This document shows positions 1 through 6,233 of a stretch of DNA of 14,047 bases, piece after piece; the first letter of the stretch is position 1; every line of letters begins with the position of its first letter. Source of the stretch: Miltoncostaeales bacterium (GTDB lineage Bacteria; Actinomycetota; Thermoleophilia; Miltoncostaeales; Miltoncostaeaceae); the NCBI GenBank assembly GCA_030829765.1, contig JAUROO010000004.1:1-14047 (forward strand), given 5' to 3'. Made by a program: the position numbers and the translations under genes. The notes under the pieces are model-generated. The model did not search any database. It was not told the origin of the DNA and was given only the letters and a program-made list of their open reading frames with translations.

Positions 1-1146
1 CGGGCCGGAGATGCGGGCGCGGTAGGCCTCTGCCGCCGCAGGGGCGCATGTGCATGCGCGCGCCCGGTCGCCCGCGTGCCCGCAGGGGCACGGGTTGCCG
101 GCGCACACCAGCATGGGCTCGGCGGGGAAGCAGGCGGATCCGCGCGCACGCGTGACCTGGATGACGCCCTCCTCGAGGGGCTGGCGTAGGGCATCCAGCG
201 CCGCAGGGGGAAACGCGCAGACCTCGTCGAGGAACAGGACCCCGAGATGCGCCAGGGTGATCTCACCCGGCCGCGGCACCCTGCCTCCCCCCACCAGCCC
301 GGCAGCGCTGGTGGTGTGGTGCGGCGCCCGGAAGGGCCGCTGCGTGACGAGCGGCTGCCCGGGCGCCAGAAGCCCGGCGACGGAGTGGACGCGGGTCACC
401 GCGATGGCCTCATCCACGCGCATGCGCGGAAGGATCCCCGGCAGGCGACGCGCCAGCATGGTCTTGCCCGCCCCCGGGGGACCGATCATCAGGAGGGAGT
501 GCGCGCCCGCGGCGGCGATCTCGAGGGCACGGCGGGCATCGGCCTGGCCGCGGACGTCGCGGAGATCGCCGTGGGCCGCCGGGGGGTCGGCCGCCAGGAT
601 GGCGCGGGCATCGACCGGGGCGCCCGCGGGCTGCGCCCGATCCTCCAGGACATCCACGGCGTGGCGCAGGGTGCGCGCGCCGATGACGCGGATGCCGGGA
701 ACCAGCGAGGCCTCGGAGGCGTTGGCGTCGGGCACGACCAGTTGCCGCCACCCGTGGCGGGCCGCGTGCTCGGCCAGCACCAGTGCGCCCTGTACCGGCC
801 GGAGCGCGCCGTCGAGGGCCAGCTCACCCACCGCGCCCGTGCCGGCGAGGGCACCCGGGCGCATCTGCCCAGAGGCCGCGAGGATCGTGAGGGCCACGGG
901 CAGGTCGTACTGGGGCCCGGCCTTGCGCAGGTCCGCCGGCGCCAGGTTGGCGACGATCCGCGCTGCGGGCAGCGCGTACGCCTGGTTCACGATGCCGGAC
1001 CGCACGCGCTCGCGGGACTCCTGCACCGCGGCGTCGGGAAGGCCAACCACGAGGAATGCCGGGAGCCCGCCCCGGAGGTCGACCTCCACCTGGACGGTGG
1101 CGGTATCGAGCCCGACGAGGGCGGGGGTGACCATGCGCGCGACCAT
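1..1146 (-). CDS. yifB: YifB/ComM-family Mg-chelatase-like AAA+ ATPase (5' part, cut by left edge)
   Basis: This is the first 382 codons of a protein that normally has about 500; the rest lies beyond the left edge. The N-terminal half (residues 1-200) matches the family's S5/Lon-like domain, with the blocks VGLPDAAVQESRERVR (34-49) and NLAPADLRKAGPQYDLPVAL (67-86). The AAA+ domain has Walker A GPPGAGKT at 222-229, the HHTTSAAGLVGGG block near 275, and Walker B GVLFLDE near 301-307. The cysteine-rich NPCPCG turn near 350 is also present. Family members (ComM in Haemophilus) act as helicases promoting branch migration during natural transformation; many species keep the gene for unclear reasons. 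The ATG at 1146 gives the family-typical start MVARMVTPALVGLD; a second ATG lies four codons in, and no clear Shine-Dalgarno is seen. In many genomes it follows rnhB and yraN; here sodA and a hairpin lie just upstream. Confidence 0.93.
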   Translation of the reverse strand, partial: MVARMVTPALVGLDTATVQVEVDLRGGLPAFLVVGLPDAAVQESRERVRSGIVNQAYALPAARIVANLAPADLRKAGPQYDLPVALTILAASGQMRPGALAGTGAVGELALDGALRPVQGALVLAEHAARHGWRQLVVPDANASEASLVPGIRVIGARTLRHAVDVLEDRAQPAGAPVDARAILAADPPAAHGDLRDVRGQADARRALEIAAAGAHSLLMIGPPGAGKTMLARRLPGILPRMRVDEAIAVTRVHSVAGLLAPGQPLVTQRPFRAPHHTTSAAGLVGGGRVPRPGEITLAHLGVLFLDEVCAFPPAALDALRQPLEEGVIQVTRARGSACFPAEPMLVCAGNPCPCGHAGDRARACTCAPAAAEAYRARISGP

Positions 1147-1175
1147 GCGGCGATGGTCGCGTACGGAGGTGCACG

Positions 1176-1212
1176 CATGGCGCGCGGCCCGCATCAGGGG
1201 CCGCGCGCCATG
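1176..1212 (-). terminator. Perfect 15-bp inverted repeat, likely sodA terminator
   Basis: Bases 1176-1190 and 1198-1212 are exact reverse complements around a 7-base loop (1191-1197), giving a very GC-rich stem. It starts 9 bases after the sodA stop codon and ends 29 bases before the yifB start. No run of T follows on either strand, so it is not a textbook intrinsic terminator. GC-rich hairpins without U-tracts are often proposed as terminators or 3'-end stabilisers in high-GC bacteria. Because of its position it could also act in the yifB leader. Structure is seen directly; function is inferred. Confidence 0.6.
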
Positions 1213-1221
1213 GTCACGTCA

Positions 1222-1827
1222 TCAGGCGGCGGCCTCGTACCGCGCGGCCACGGCGTCCCAGTTGACGACGTTCCACCAGGCATCGAGGTACACGGGGCGC
1301 TTGTTCTGGTACTCGAGGTAGTAGGCGTGCTCCCAGACATCGATGCCGAGGATGGGCGCCTTGCCCTCGGACAGCGGCGTGTCCTGATTGGGCGTGGACA
1401 TCACCTCGAGTGCGCCACCGGACACCACCAGCCAGGTCCAGCCCGACCCGAAGCGCTTGACGCCGGCGTCGTTCACAGTGGCGCGCAGGTCGTCGAGCGA
1501 TCCGAACGTGGAGTCGATGGCCGCGCCCAGCGCACCGCCCGGCGCACCGCCGCCATCCGGGCCCATGATCTCCCAGAACAGCGAGTGGTTGTAGTGCCCC
1601 CCCGCGTTGTTGCGCACCGCCATCCGGATGTCCTCGGGGATCTGGTCGAGGCTGGTGAGCACATCCTCGACCGAGCTGTTCTCCCAGGCGGTGCCGGCGA
1701 GTGCGGCGTTGGCGTTGTCGACGTATGCCTTGTGGTGGCGATCGTGGTGGATCTCCATCGTGGTGGCGTCGATGTGCGGCTCAAGGGCATTGAACGCATA
1801 AGCGAGCGGCGGGAGCTCGAAGGGCAT
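1222..1827 (-). CDS. sodA: Superoxide dismutase, Mn type (Fe/Mn family)
   Basis: This 201-residue protein converts superoxide to oxygen and hydrogen peroxide and is of normal full length. The four metal ligands are visible: His27 (in the IHHDRHHKAYV block), His81 (GGHYNHSLFW), and Asp163 and His167 (GIDVWEHAYY). Manganese preference is suggested by Gly76-Gly77 before the second ligand, Gln148 in STPNQDTPL, and the QNKRPVYLDAWWNVVNWD tail. No signal peptide is seen, so it is probably cytoplasmic. The ATG at 1827 is chosen because AGGAGG lies four bases upstream (1832-1837) and the protein starts with the family-typical MPFELPPLAY. A GTG at 1854 would add nine unlikely residues. It is not usually part of the rnhB-yraN-yifB cluster, so it looks inserted. 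It is divergent from yraN across a short gap and is followed by a strong hairpin, suggesting its own transcript. Confidence 0.96.
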   Translation of the reverse strand: MPFELPPLAYAFNALEPHIDATTMEIHHDRHHKAYVDNANAALAGTAWENSSVEDVLTSLDQIPEDIRMAVRNNAGGHYNHSLFWEIMGPDGGGAPGGALGAAIDSTFGSLDDLRATVNDAGVKRFGSGWTWLVVSGGALEVMSTPNQDTPLSEGKAPILGIDVWEHAYYLEYQNKRPVYLDAWWNVVNWDAVAARYEAAA

Positions 1828-1919
1828 GTGGCCTCCTCGGAGTGGGTTCGTCACGGGTACACGCTAAGTGTGGCCGATGTCGCGGTGTGATTCACGGGGA
1901 TCGGCACGATGCAACGATC
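1828..1919. promoter_or_regulatory. Divergent sodA/yraN intergenic region, probable promoters
   Basis: The 92 bases between the sodA start and the proposed yraN start must hold the promoter for sodA and probably one for yraN. The only clear element is the sodA Shine-Dalgarno (AGGAGG, 1832-1837, minus strand). A TAnnnT-type -10 (TAGCGT on the minus strand, about 1862-1867) is possible but has no convincing -35. A weak ACAC/GTGT dyad near 1860-1872 is too short to call an operator. Promoter function follows from the gene arrangement, not from a strong motif. Confidence 0.35.
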
Positions 1920-2384
1920 ATGCCGTCGCGAATGGACACTCCCACGGCGCACGATGGCATCCATGATCCGTCCGTGGCCGACGAGACACAGCATCCATCC
2001 CACCCCCCTCATGCACTGGGCGCAGCCGGCGAGGCCGCAGCGGCGCGGTGGCTCATCCGCCGCGGGTGGAGGGTTCTGGCCGTCCGGTGGCGGGGCGGCG
2101 GAGGCGAGATCGACATCGTGGCCGAGCGGCGTGGCGTGGTGGCCGCATGCGAGGTGAAGACCCGCACGTCGGCCGATCCTCATGCACCGCCCATCGCGCC
2201 CGCGCAACGGCGACGCCTGGCGCGCGCTGCACAGGCGTGGCTGGCACGCCATCCGCAATACGCCGACCACGCCGTGCGCCCGGACCTGATCGTGGTGGTT
2301 CCGCGGGGTCCCACGTGGAGCATCACGCGGGTGGAGGGGATCGGGCCGGACGACTACCGGAACAGGGTCGGGTGGTCCCCGTAG
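1920..2384 (+). CDS. yraN: YraN-like (UPF0102) predicted endonuclease
   Basis: This is a 154-residue member of the UPF0102/YraN family, which has a restriction-endonuclease-like (PD-(D/E)XK) fold and no firmly established role. The family blocks are LGAAGEAAAARWLIRRGWRV near 33-52, then GEIDIVA with Glu63 and Asp65, then CEVKTR with Glu78 and Lys80, as expected for a nuclease core. A conserved-looking RPDLIVV strand follows near 120. The first 30 residues are not conserved, so the start is uncertain: ATG 1920 or ATG 1932 are the best candidates, a GTG at 1842 would overlap sodA, and no strong Shine-Dalgarno is visible. In most bacteria yraN sits directly after rnhB in the same direction. Here it faces the other way, and its last 31 bases overlap the 3' end of rnhB. 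No disruption is visible, so it is probably functional. Confidence 0.88.
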   Translation: MPSRMDTPTAHDGIHDPSVADETQHPSHPPHALGAAGEAAAARWLIRRGWRVLAVRWRGGGGEIDIVAERRGVVAACEVKTRTSADPHAPPIAPAQRRRLARAAQAWLARHPQYADHAVRPDLIVVVPRGPTWSITRVEGIGPDDYRNRVGWSP

Positions 2385-3001
2385 GCCGACGAGCGGAACG
2401 AGAGCCGGTGGATGGCGCTGGGCCCCAGATCCCGCACCGCCTGCGAATGGACGGCCGTGATGTACCCCACATGCCGCTCGAAGCCATAGCCGGGGTACGC
2501 GCCCGCCGCGGGCCCGCGCATAAGGCGGTCCCGCGTCTCCTTCGCCACGATCGATGCAGCGGCGATCGCAGCACTTGTGGCATCGCCCTTCACGACGGCC
2601 CGGTGCGGTGGTGCGTCCTCGCTCAGCCGGAATCCATCTACCAGGCATACGTCGGGGACGGGATCGAGCGCCGCCAGGGCGTCGCGCAACACACGGATAT
2701 TGGTGGCGTGCAGTCCGTCGCGGTCGATCGCGCGCGACGAGGCGGCGACTACCGCGACCTGCGCGGCGTGGCGCATGACCGCGGCGAACAGGATCGCCCG
2801 GCGGCGCGCGGTGAGGGCCTTGGAGTCGCGCAGGCCCGCCAGCGAATCGCGCTCCTCCGCGCGCAGGCCGTGGAGGTCCAGGCAGACGGCCGCGCCCACG
2901 ATGGGACCTGCCAGGCACCCGCGCCCCGCTTCATCCGCACCCGCCACCCACCGCGCGCCGAGGCCGACGTCGTGGGCGAGCAGATCGGGACGGGAGGACA
3001 C
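2354..3001 (-). CDS. rnhB: Ribonuclease HII
   Basis: This enzyme cuts the RNA strand of RNA-DNA hybrids and removes ribonucleotides from DNA. Numbering from the GTG at 3001 (215 residues), the four acidic active-site residues are all present: Asp23 and Glu24 in GADEAGRG, Asp122 in LVDG, and Asp140 in KGDATSAAIAAASIVAKETR. The C-terminal FERHVGY block and final helix are also present, and the length fits the family. The start is not certain. The open frame extends to a TTG at 3070 with a GTG at 3046, but those give a non-conserved Arg-rich leader. GTG 3001 has a weak GGTGG upstream and leaves room for a divergent promoter shared with the lipoprotein gene. The 3' end overlaps yraN tail-to-tail by 31 bases. 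The usual neighbour rplS is separated from it by the oppositely directed lipoprotein gene. Confidence 0.93.
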   Translation of the reverse strand: MSSRPDLLAHDVGLGARWVAGADEAGRGCLAGPIVGAAVCLDLHGLRAEERDSLAGLRDSKALTARRRAILFAAVMRHAAQVAVVAASSRAIDRDGLHATNIRVLRDALAALDPVPDVCLVDGFRLSEDAPPHRAVVKGDATSAAIAAASIVAKETRDRLMRGPAAGAYPGYGFERHVGYITAVHSQAVRDLGPSAIHRLSFRSSAYGDHPTLFR

Positions 3002-3083
3002 CGCGCCACCGTACCGGCGGCGCCCGACGCGGGCTGATGCACCCACGCTCCTGCACAATGCATGCGTCAATCCGGAGGACCCC
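3002..3083. promoter_or_regulatory. Divergent rnhB/lipoprotein intergenic region
   Basis: This gap of about 82 bases separates the proposed rnhB GTG from the lipoprotein GTG. On the plus strand a Shine-Dalgarno GGAGGA at 3074-3079 sits 4 bases before the GTG at 3084. A possible -10 hexamer, CACAAT (4 of 6 matches to consensus), lies at 3054-3059 with no good -35 at the right spacing. Nothing convincing is seen for rnhB on the minus strand. If rnhB really starts at 3046 or 3070 the gap shrinks to 13-37 bases. Confidence 0.3.
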
Positions 3084-4016
3084 GTGGCCCCACATCACCC
3101 CCACCACCATCGTCGGCGCCTGGCGACGATCGCCGGCATCGCCGTGATCGGCGCGAGTGCCGCCCTCGCGGGCTGCGGGGATGACACGACACCGCCCGGC
3201 GCCACGGCAACCTCGCCGTCGGCCACCGTGAGCTCATCGGATGCGGCATCGGCCGTGGCGGCGGCCTTTGCGCGGCTGCGGGCGGGCACGTATGAATCCA
3301 CGACGCGGGGCACGTCATCGTTCGATGCCTCGGGCCTTGATGCATCGCTGCGGGGTGCCGCAGAGGCGCAGTTCGCCACGCAGCCCACGGATGTCGACAC
3401 GGCCACCCGGTTCGAATCGCCCGAGCGGATCGCGATCACCCAGCGCCTGCCCGCGGGACAGCAGGAGATCGTGCTCTACGACGGCGATGTGTTCGTGCGC
3501 CGCGCGGGTGGTGATTGGGCCCGGGTGACCGGCGAGGCCGCCAGCGCGTTCGCGCAGGCCACGTCGCTCGCGGGGCTCGACCCGACCGCCCTGTATTCGG
3601 CGATCCGCAATGACGGCCCCACCGAGGCGGACGGGCGCCCGGCAACGCGCTACGTGGGAACCATCGACCCCGGACGCGCGGGTGATCTGCTGGCCGGCGT
3701 GCTCGCCGGGCTCGGCGGTGCCGGCAGTGCGATACGCGACGCGGTGGCGCTGGACGGCGGAACAGCGACCATCCTGGTGGACGATGCCACGGGCACCGTG
3801 GCGCGCAACGAAGTGGCGCTGGAGGTGTCATTCGACTTCGGCGCGCTGGCACAGGCCGCCGGTGCGGATGCGGGGGGCGACCTGGGACCGGTGCGGATGT
3901 CCGGCACGTCGACCGAGACGGTCGGCGATGTCGGGGGCGACGTGGTGGTGACGCGGCCCGAGGCCACCACGACCGTGTCGACGATCAGCGGCCTCGGGGA
4001 GTTCCTCGCGGGCTAG
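3084..4016 (+). CDS. Predicted exported lipoprotein, LppX/LolA-like
   Basis: This 310-residue protein begins with a lipoprotein signal peptide: a basic, histidine-rich N-terminus (HHPHHHRRR, 4-12), a hydrophobic stretch (13-28) and the lipobox LAGC with Cys31. It should be lipid-anchored on the outer face of the cytoplasmic membrane. A Thr/Ser/Ala/Pro-rich linker (about 32-55) leads into a roughly 250-residue domain. Its alternating hydrophobic strands and blocks such as ERIAITQRLPAGQQEIVLYDG and DGRPATRYVGTID resemble actinobacterial LppX/LprAFG-type proteins of the LolA-like fold, which bind lipids in a beta cradle. That family call is inference. The GTG start is supported by GGAGGA at 3074-3079 and by the signal peptide. 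The gene lies opposite the surrounding cluster, and its TAG ends 4 bases from the rplS stop. Confidence 0.85.
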   Translation: MAPHHPHHHRRRLATIAGIAVIGASAALAGCGDDTTPPGATATSPSATVSSSDAASAVAAAFARLRAGTYESTTRGTSSFDASGLDASLRGAAEAQFATQPTDVDTATRFESPERIAITQRLPAGQQEIVLYDGDVFVRRAGGDWARVTGEAASAFAQATSLAGLDPTALYSAIRNDGPTEADGRPATRYVGTIDPGRAGDLLAGVLAGLGGAGSAIRDAVALDGGTATILVDDATGTVARNEVALEVSFDFGALAQAAGADAGGDLGPVRMSGTSTETVGDVGGDVVVTRPEATTTVSTISGLGEFLAG

Positions 4017-4020
4017 CGCC

Positions 4021-4470
4021 TCATTCGGAGGCGGGCGCCTCCTCGACCTCCACGGCCTCCTCGACCTCCACGGCGACGACCTCGTCGAGGACGGGCTCCG
4101 CCGCGGAGTCCTGACGCTGGGACATCCACGTGGCCTTCTCGCGCACGCGGGCCTTCTTGCCCACCCGGTCGCGCAGGTAGTACAGCTTGGCGCGCCGCAC
4201 ATCTCCCTCGAGGGTGCGCTCGATCCTCTCGATCTTCGGCGAGTGGACCGGGAACGTGCGCTCCACGCCCACGCCGAAGCTCTGCTTACGCACGGTGAAC
4301 GTCTCGCGGGCACCCGCACCCTGGCGCTTGATGACCGTGCCCTCGAAGACCTGCACGCGGCGGCGCTGGCCCTCGATGACCTGGAAGTGCACGCGCACGG
4401 TGTCGCCCGGACGGAACTCCGGGACGTCGTCGCGGATCTGCATCCGCTCCAGGCTCTCGATAACGGTCAT
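4021..4470 (-). CDS. rplS: 50S ribosomal protein L19 with acidic C-terminal tail
   Basis: L19 is a large-subunit protein lying at the interface with the small subunit. Residues 1-113 are a complete, typical L19: PEFRPGDTVRVHFQVIEGQR (17-36), FEGTVIKRQG (42-51), TFPVHSPKIERIE (72-84) and KLYYLRDRVGKKARVRE (95-111). The protein then continues for about 36 extra residues (149 in total; the family is usually 110-120), rich in Glu and Val and ending in two VEVEEA units. The ATG at 4470 follows AGGAGG (4481-4486) and overlaps the trmD stop as ATGA, indicating translational coupling. It is the last gene of the minus-strand block. Its stop is only 4 bases from that of the convergent lipoprotein gene, leaving no room for a separate terminator. 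Confidence 0.97.
   Translation of the reverse strand: MTVIESLERMQIRDDVPEFRPGDTVRVHFQVIEGQRRRVQVFEGTVIKRQGAGARETFTVRKQSFGVGVERTFPVHSPKIERIERTLEGDVRRAKLYYLRDRVGKKARVREKATWMSQRQDSAAEPVLDEVVAVEVEEAVEVEEAPASE
4037..4072 (-). repeat. Perfect 18-bp tandem duplication in the rplS tail
   Basis: Bases 4037-4054 and 4055-4072 are identical 18-base units. In the rplS frame each encodes six residues, giving VEVEEA twice near the C-terminus of L19. The length is a multiple of three, so the reading frame is kept. It probably arose by slippage and could vary in copy number between related strains. Confidence 0.85.
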
Positions 4471-5195
4471 GCTGGGGTGTCCTCCTGAGATGAAAGCGGC
4501 CGCGAAGATAGCACCGTCGCGGGCGCGGGGGCGTCCCGGACCTGCGAACGGCGCCAATCCTCGATGGCGCCGTGGTCGCCGGACAGCAGGACCTGCGGAA
4601 CTCCCCACCCCCGGAATTCGGCCGGGCGTGTGTAGTGCGGGTGCTCCACGCGGCCGTCGAGACCCGGCGCGAACGACTCCCGGTCCAGGCTCTGGGCATT
4701 GCCGAGGGCGCCGGGCAGGCGCCGGGCCAGGGCATCGATCATCGCCATGGCTGCCACCTCGCCCCCCGCGAGAACGAAGGGGCCCAGGCTGATGCAGTCG
4801 TTGGCGAGGTGATCATGCACCCGCTCGTCGAAGCCCTCGTACCGGCCGCACAGCAGGGTGAGGGCAGGCAGGGCCGCGAGTTCCCGGGCCACGGAATCGT
4901 TGAACGGACGGCCACGCGGCGACAGCACCACCACGCGCCGGTCGTCACGCACATGGTCGGCGGGAACGCCGTACACCGCCTCAAGCGCGGCCGCCATGAC
5001 GTCCACCCGCAGCACCATGCCCGGACCGCCGCCGTATGGGGAATCGTCCACCTGCCCCTGCCCCAACGGGGTGTGGTCACGTGGGCTGAAGCACCGGATA
5101 TCGAGCCCGCTGACCGCCGCGGCATTCGCCAGGTGGCGCGGCCGCCGCAGCCAGTCGAACCACTCCGGAAACAGGGTGAGCACGTCGACCCTCAT
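4467..5195 (-). CDS. trmD: tRNA (guanine-N1)-methyltransferase TrmD
   Basis: TrmD methylates G37 of certain tRNAs using S-adenosylmethionine and prevents frameshifting. The 242-residue protein has the SPOUT knot blocks: LTLFPEWF (6-13), DDSPYGGGPGM (50-60), LLCGRYEGFDERV (114-126), LAGGE (142-146), RRLPGALGN (158-166) and PHYTRP (186-191). The arginine matching catalytic Arg154 of the Haemophilus enzyme is present (Arg158). Two points differ from textbook enzymes: the cofactor-loop motif usually read as S-I-G-D-Y is SLGPF (136-140), and the position of catalytic Asp169 is Glu173 in ESF. The end is also unusual: after WRRSQVR (214-220) comes a low-complexity stretch instead of the usual C-terminal helical segment. 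The gene lies 13 bases after rimM and its TGA overlaps the rplS ATG. The start is set by the conserved MRVDVLTLFP; no strong Shine-Dalgarno is seen. Confidence 0.95.
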   Translation of the reverse strand: MRVDVLTLFPEWFDWLRRPRHLANAAAVSGLDIRCFSPRDHTPLGQGQVDDSPYGGGPGMVLRVDVMAAALEAVYGVPADHVRDDRRVVVLSPRGRPFNDSVARELAALPALTLLCGRYEGFDERVHDHLANDCISLGPFVLAGGEVAAMAMIDALARRLPGALGNAQSLDRESFAPGLDGRVEHPHYTRPAEFRGWGVPQVLLSGDHGAIEDWRRSQVRDAPAPATVLSSRPLSSQEDTPA

Positions 5196-5208
5196 CGGCC
5201 GATCACCA

Positions 5209-5718
5209 TCACAGCAACCCGTCGCGCAGCACCACGGAACGGCCGGCGACATCCACCTGCACCACGGCGTCGCGGGTGAACGGCAGGAGCAGCACCTCGC
5301 CCTCGTCATCGCCCACCATCAGGGCATCATTGGCGGGGCCGGGATGCACCTCGCGCACCCTGCCCAGCACGCGGCCATCCGCCCGCACGGTGAACCCGAT
5401 GAGGTCGCGCACGTAGTACGTATCGGGGTCGTCCACCGGCGGCAGCCGGTCCTGGGGCACCTCCAGGCGCGCACCCGTGAGCGCGGCGGCATCCTCGCGC
5501 GTCGCGACGCCGCGGAAGGCCAGAATGGCCCGGGGAGCCTCGCCGCGCCGATGGTCCAGGACCAGCTCGCGCGGGCCCGCCGGCAGCGCGGCCACCACCA
5601 CGTCACCCGGCTGCAGGGTGCCCAGCGTGGGGCCATCGGAATGGGCCGCAATCGCCCCCCGCACCCCATGCGGGCGGCCCAGCCGCGCGATGGCGACCCG
5701 CTCGCCCCCGGACGGCAT
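5209..5718 (-). CDS. rimM: 16S rRNA processing protein RimM
   Basis: RimM helps mature the 3' (head) domain of the small ribosomal subunit and binds protein S19. The 169-residue length is typical. The N-terminal RimM domain starts with the conserved VAIARLGRPHGVRG (8-21). The C-terminal PRC-barrel domain shows YYVRDLIGFTV (101-111), GRVLGRVREV (115-124) and LLLPFTRDAVVQVDVAGRSV (143-162). The ATG at 5718 lies 4 bases after the stop of the KH-domain gene, so translation is probably coupled; no clear Shine-Dalgarno is visible. The rpsP-KH-rimM-trmD-rplS order is a standard ribosome-maturation operon. Confidence 0.95.
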   Translation of the reverse strand: MPSGGERVAIARLGRPHGVRGAIAAHSDGPTLGTLQPGDVVVAALPAGPRELVLDHRRGEAPRAILAFRGVATREDAAALTGARLEVPQDRLPPVDDPDTYYVRDLIGFTVRADGRVLGRVREVHPGPANDALMVGDDEGEVLLLPFTRDAVVQVDVAGRSVVLRDGLL

Positions 5719-5722
5719 CGGG

Positions 5723-5971
5723 CTAGTCGACGATCCGCAGGCCGAGACCGCCGGCGCTGCGCGGCCCCGTTGCGGCACGCAACAGCGTGCGGAGCGCGTG
5801 CGCACCGCGGCCGCCCCGTCCAATCACCTGACCGCGATCCTCCTCGGACACCATGAGGTCGACCACCGGCTCGCCGCGCTCCTCCCCCACGCGGGCCGAC
5901 ACCTGGTCGGGGTGCGCCACCATCGCCCGCGCAATGCGGGCGACCATCTCCGCGGCCCGGTCCTCGCTCAC
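5723..5971 (-). CDS. khpA: KH-domain RNA-binding protein (KhpA/YlqC type)
   Basis: This small protein of 82 residues carries one KH domain. The blocks VSARVGEERGEPVVDLMVSE (24-43) and then DRGQVIGRGGRGAHALRTLL (45-64) include the GRGG turn that binds single-stranded RNA. In Gram-positive bacteria the gene typically sits between rpsP and rimM. Its product is an RNA-binding protein, in streptococci a partner of KhpB/EloR linked to cell elongation; the role here is inferred from family and position. The GTG start overlaps the rpsP stop as GTGA, indicating coupled translation, and the gene ends 4 bases before rimM. Confidence 0.93.
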   Translation of the reverse strand: MSEDRAAEMVARIARAMVAHPDQVSARVGEERGEPVVDLMVSEEDRGQVIGRGGRGAHALRTLLRAATGPRSAGGLGLRIVD

Positions 5972-6210
5972 CCGCGCTCGCGGACGATCGTGAGGAGCTT
6001 CTTGACGGCGGGGGTGGGCTGTGCGCCGTTGCCGATCCAGTGGTCCGCGCGGTCGAGGTCGACCTCGACGATTGACGGGTCGGTCTGCGGGTTGTACCGC
6101 CCGATGGTCTCGATATTGCGGCCATCGCGCGGCGAGCGCGAATCACTCACCACGACGCGGTAGATGGGGTTCTTCTTGCTGCCCACACGGGCAAGGCGGA
6201 TCTTGACCAC
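5968..6210 (-). CDS. rpsP: 30S ribosomal protein S16
   Basis: S16 is an early-assembling small-subunit protein that stabilises the 5' domain of 16S rRNA. The 80-residue protein is of normal length and starts with the family-typical VKIRLARVGSKKNPIYRVVV (2-21). It continues with SPRDGRNIETIGRYNP (26-41) and a C-terminal AVKKLL segment near 68. The GTG start at 6210 is preceded by AGGAG (6215-6219), four bases upstream. It lies 23 bases after ffh, and its TGA overlaps the start of the KH-domain gene. Confidence 0.97.
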   Translation of the reverse strand: MVKIRLARVGSKKNPIYRVVVSDSRSPRDGRNIETIGRYNPQTDPSIVEVDLDRADHWIGNGAQPTPAVKKLLTIVRERG

Positions 6211-6233
6211 TGTGCTCCTACTCGGATTCGGTT

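Noticed and set aside
247..1890. A 547-codon plus-strand open frame opposite yifB and sodA
   Set aside because: It spans two well-supported minus-strand genes and the hairpin between them, and shows no domain or ribosome binding site. It reflects the lack of stop codons in GC-rich DNA.
1851..2918. A 355-codon minus-strand open frame across yraN and rnhB
   Set aside because: It is out of frame with rnhB and antisense to yraN; the translation is Arg/Pro/Gly-rich with no family features.
4467..4608. Frameshift to explain the odd TrmD C-terminus
   Set aside because: Neither alternative frame restores the usual C-terminal helical segment, and the natural stop overlaps the rplS start exactly as ATGA, so the end looks genuine.
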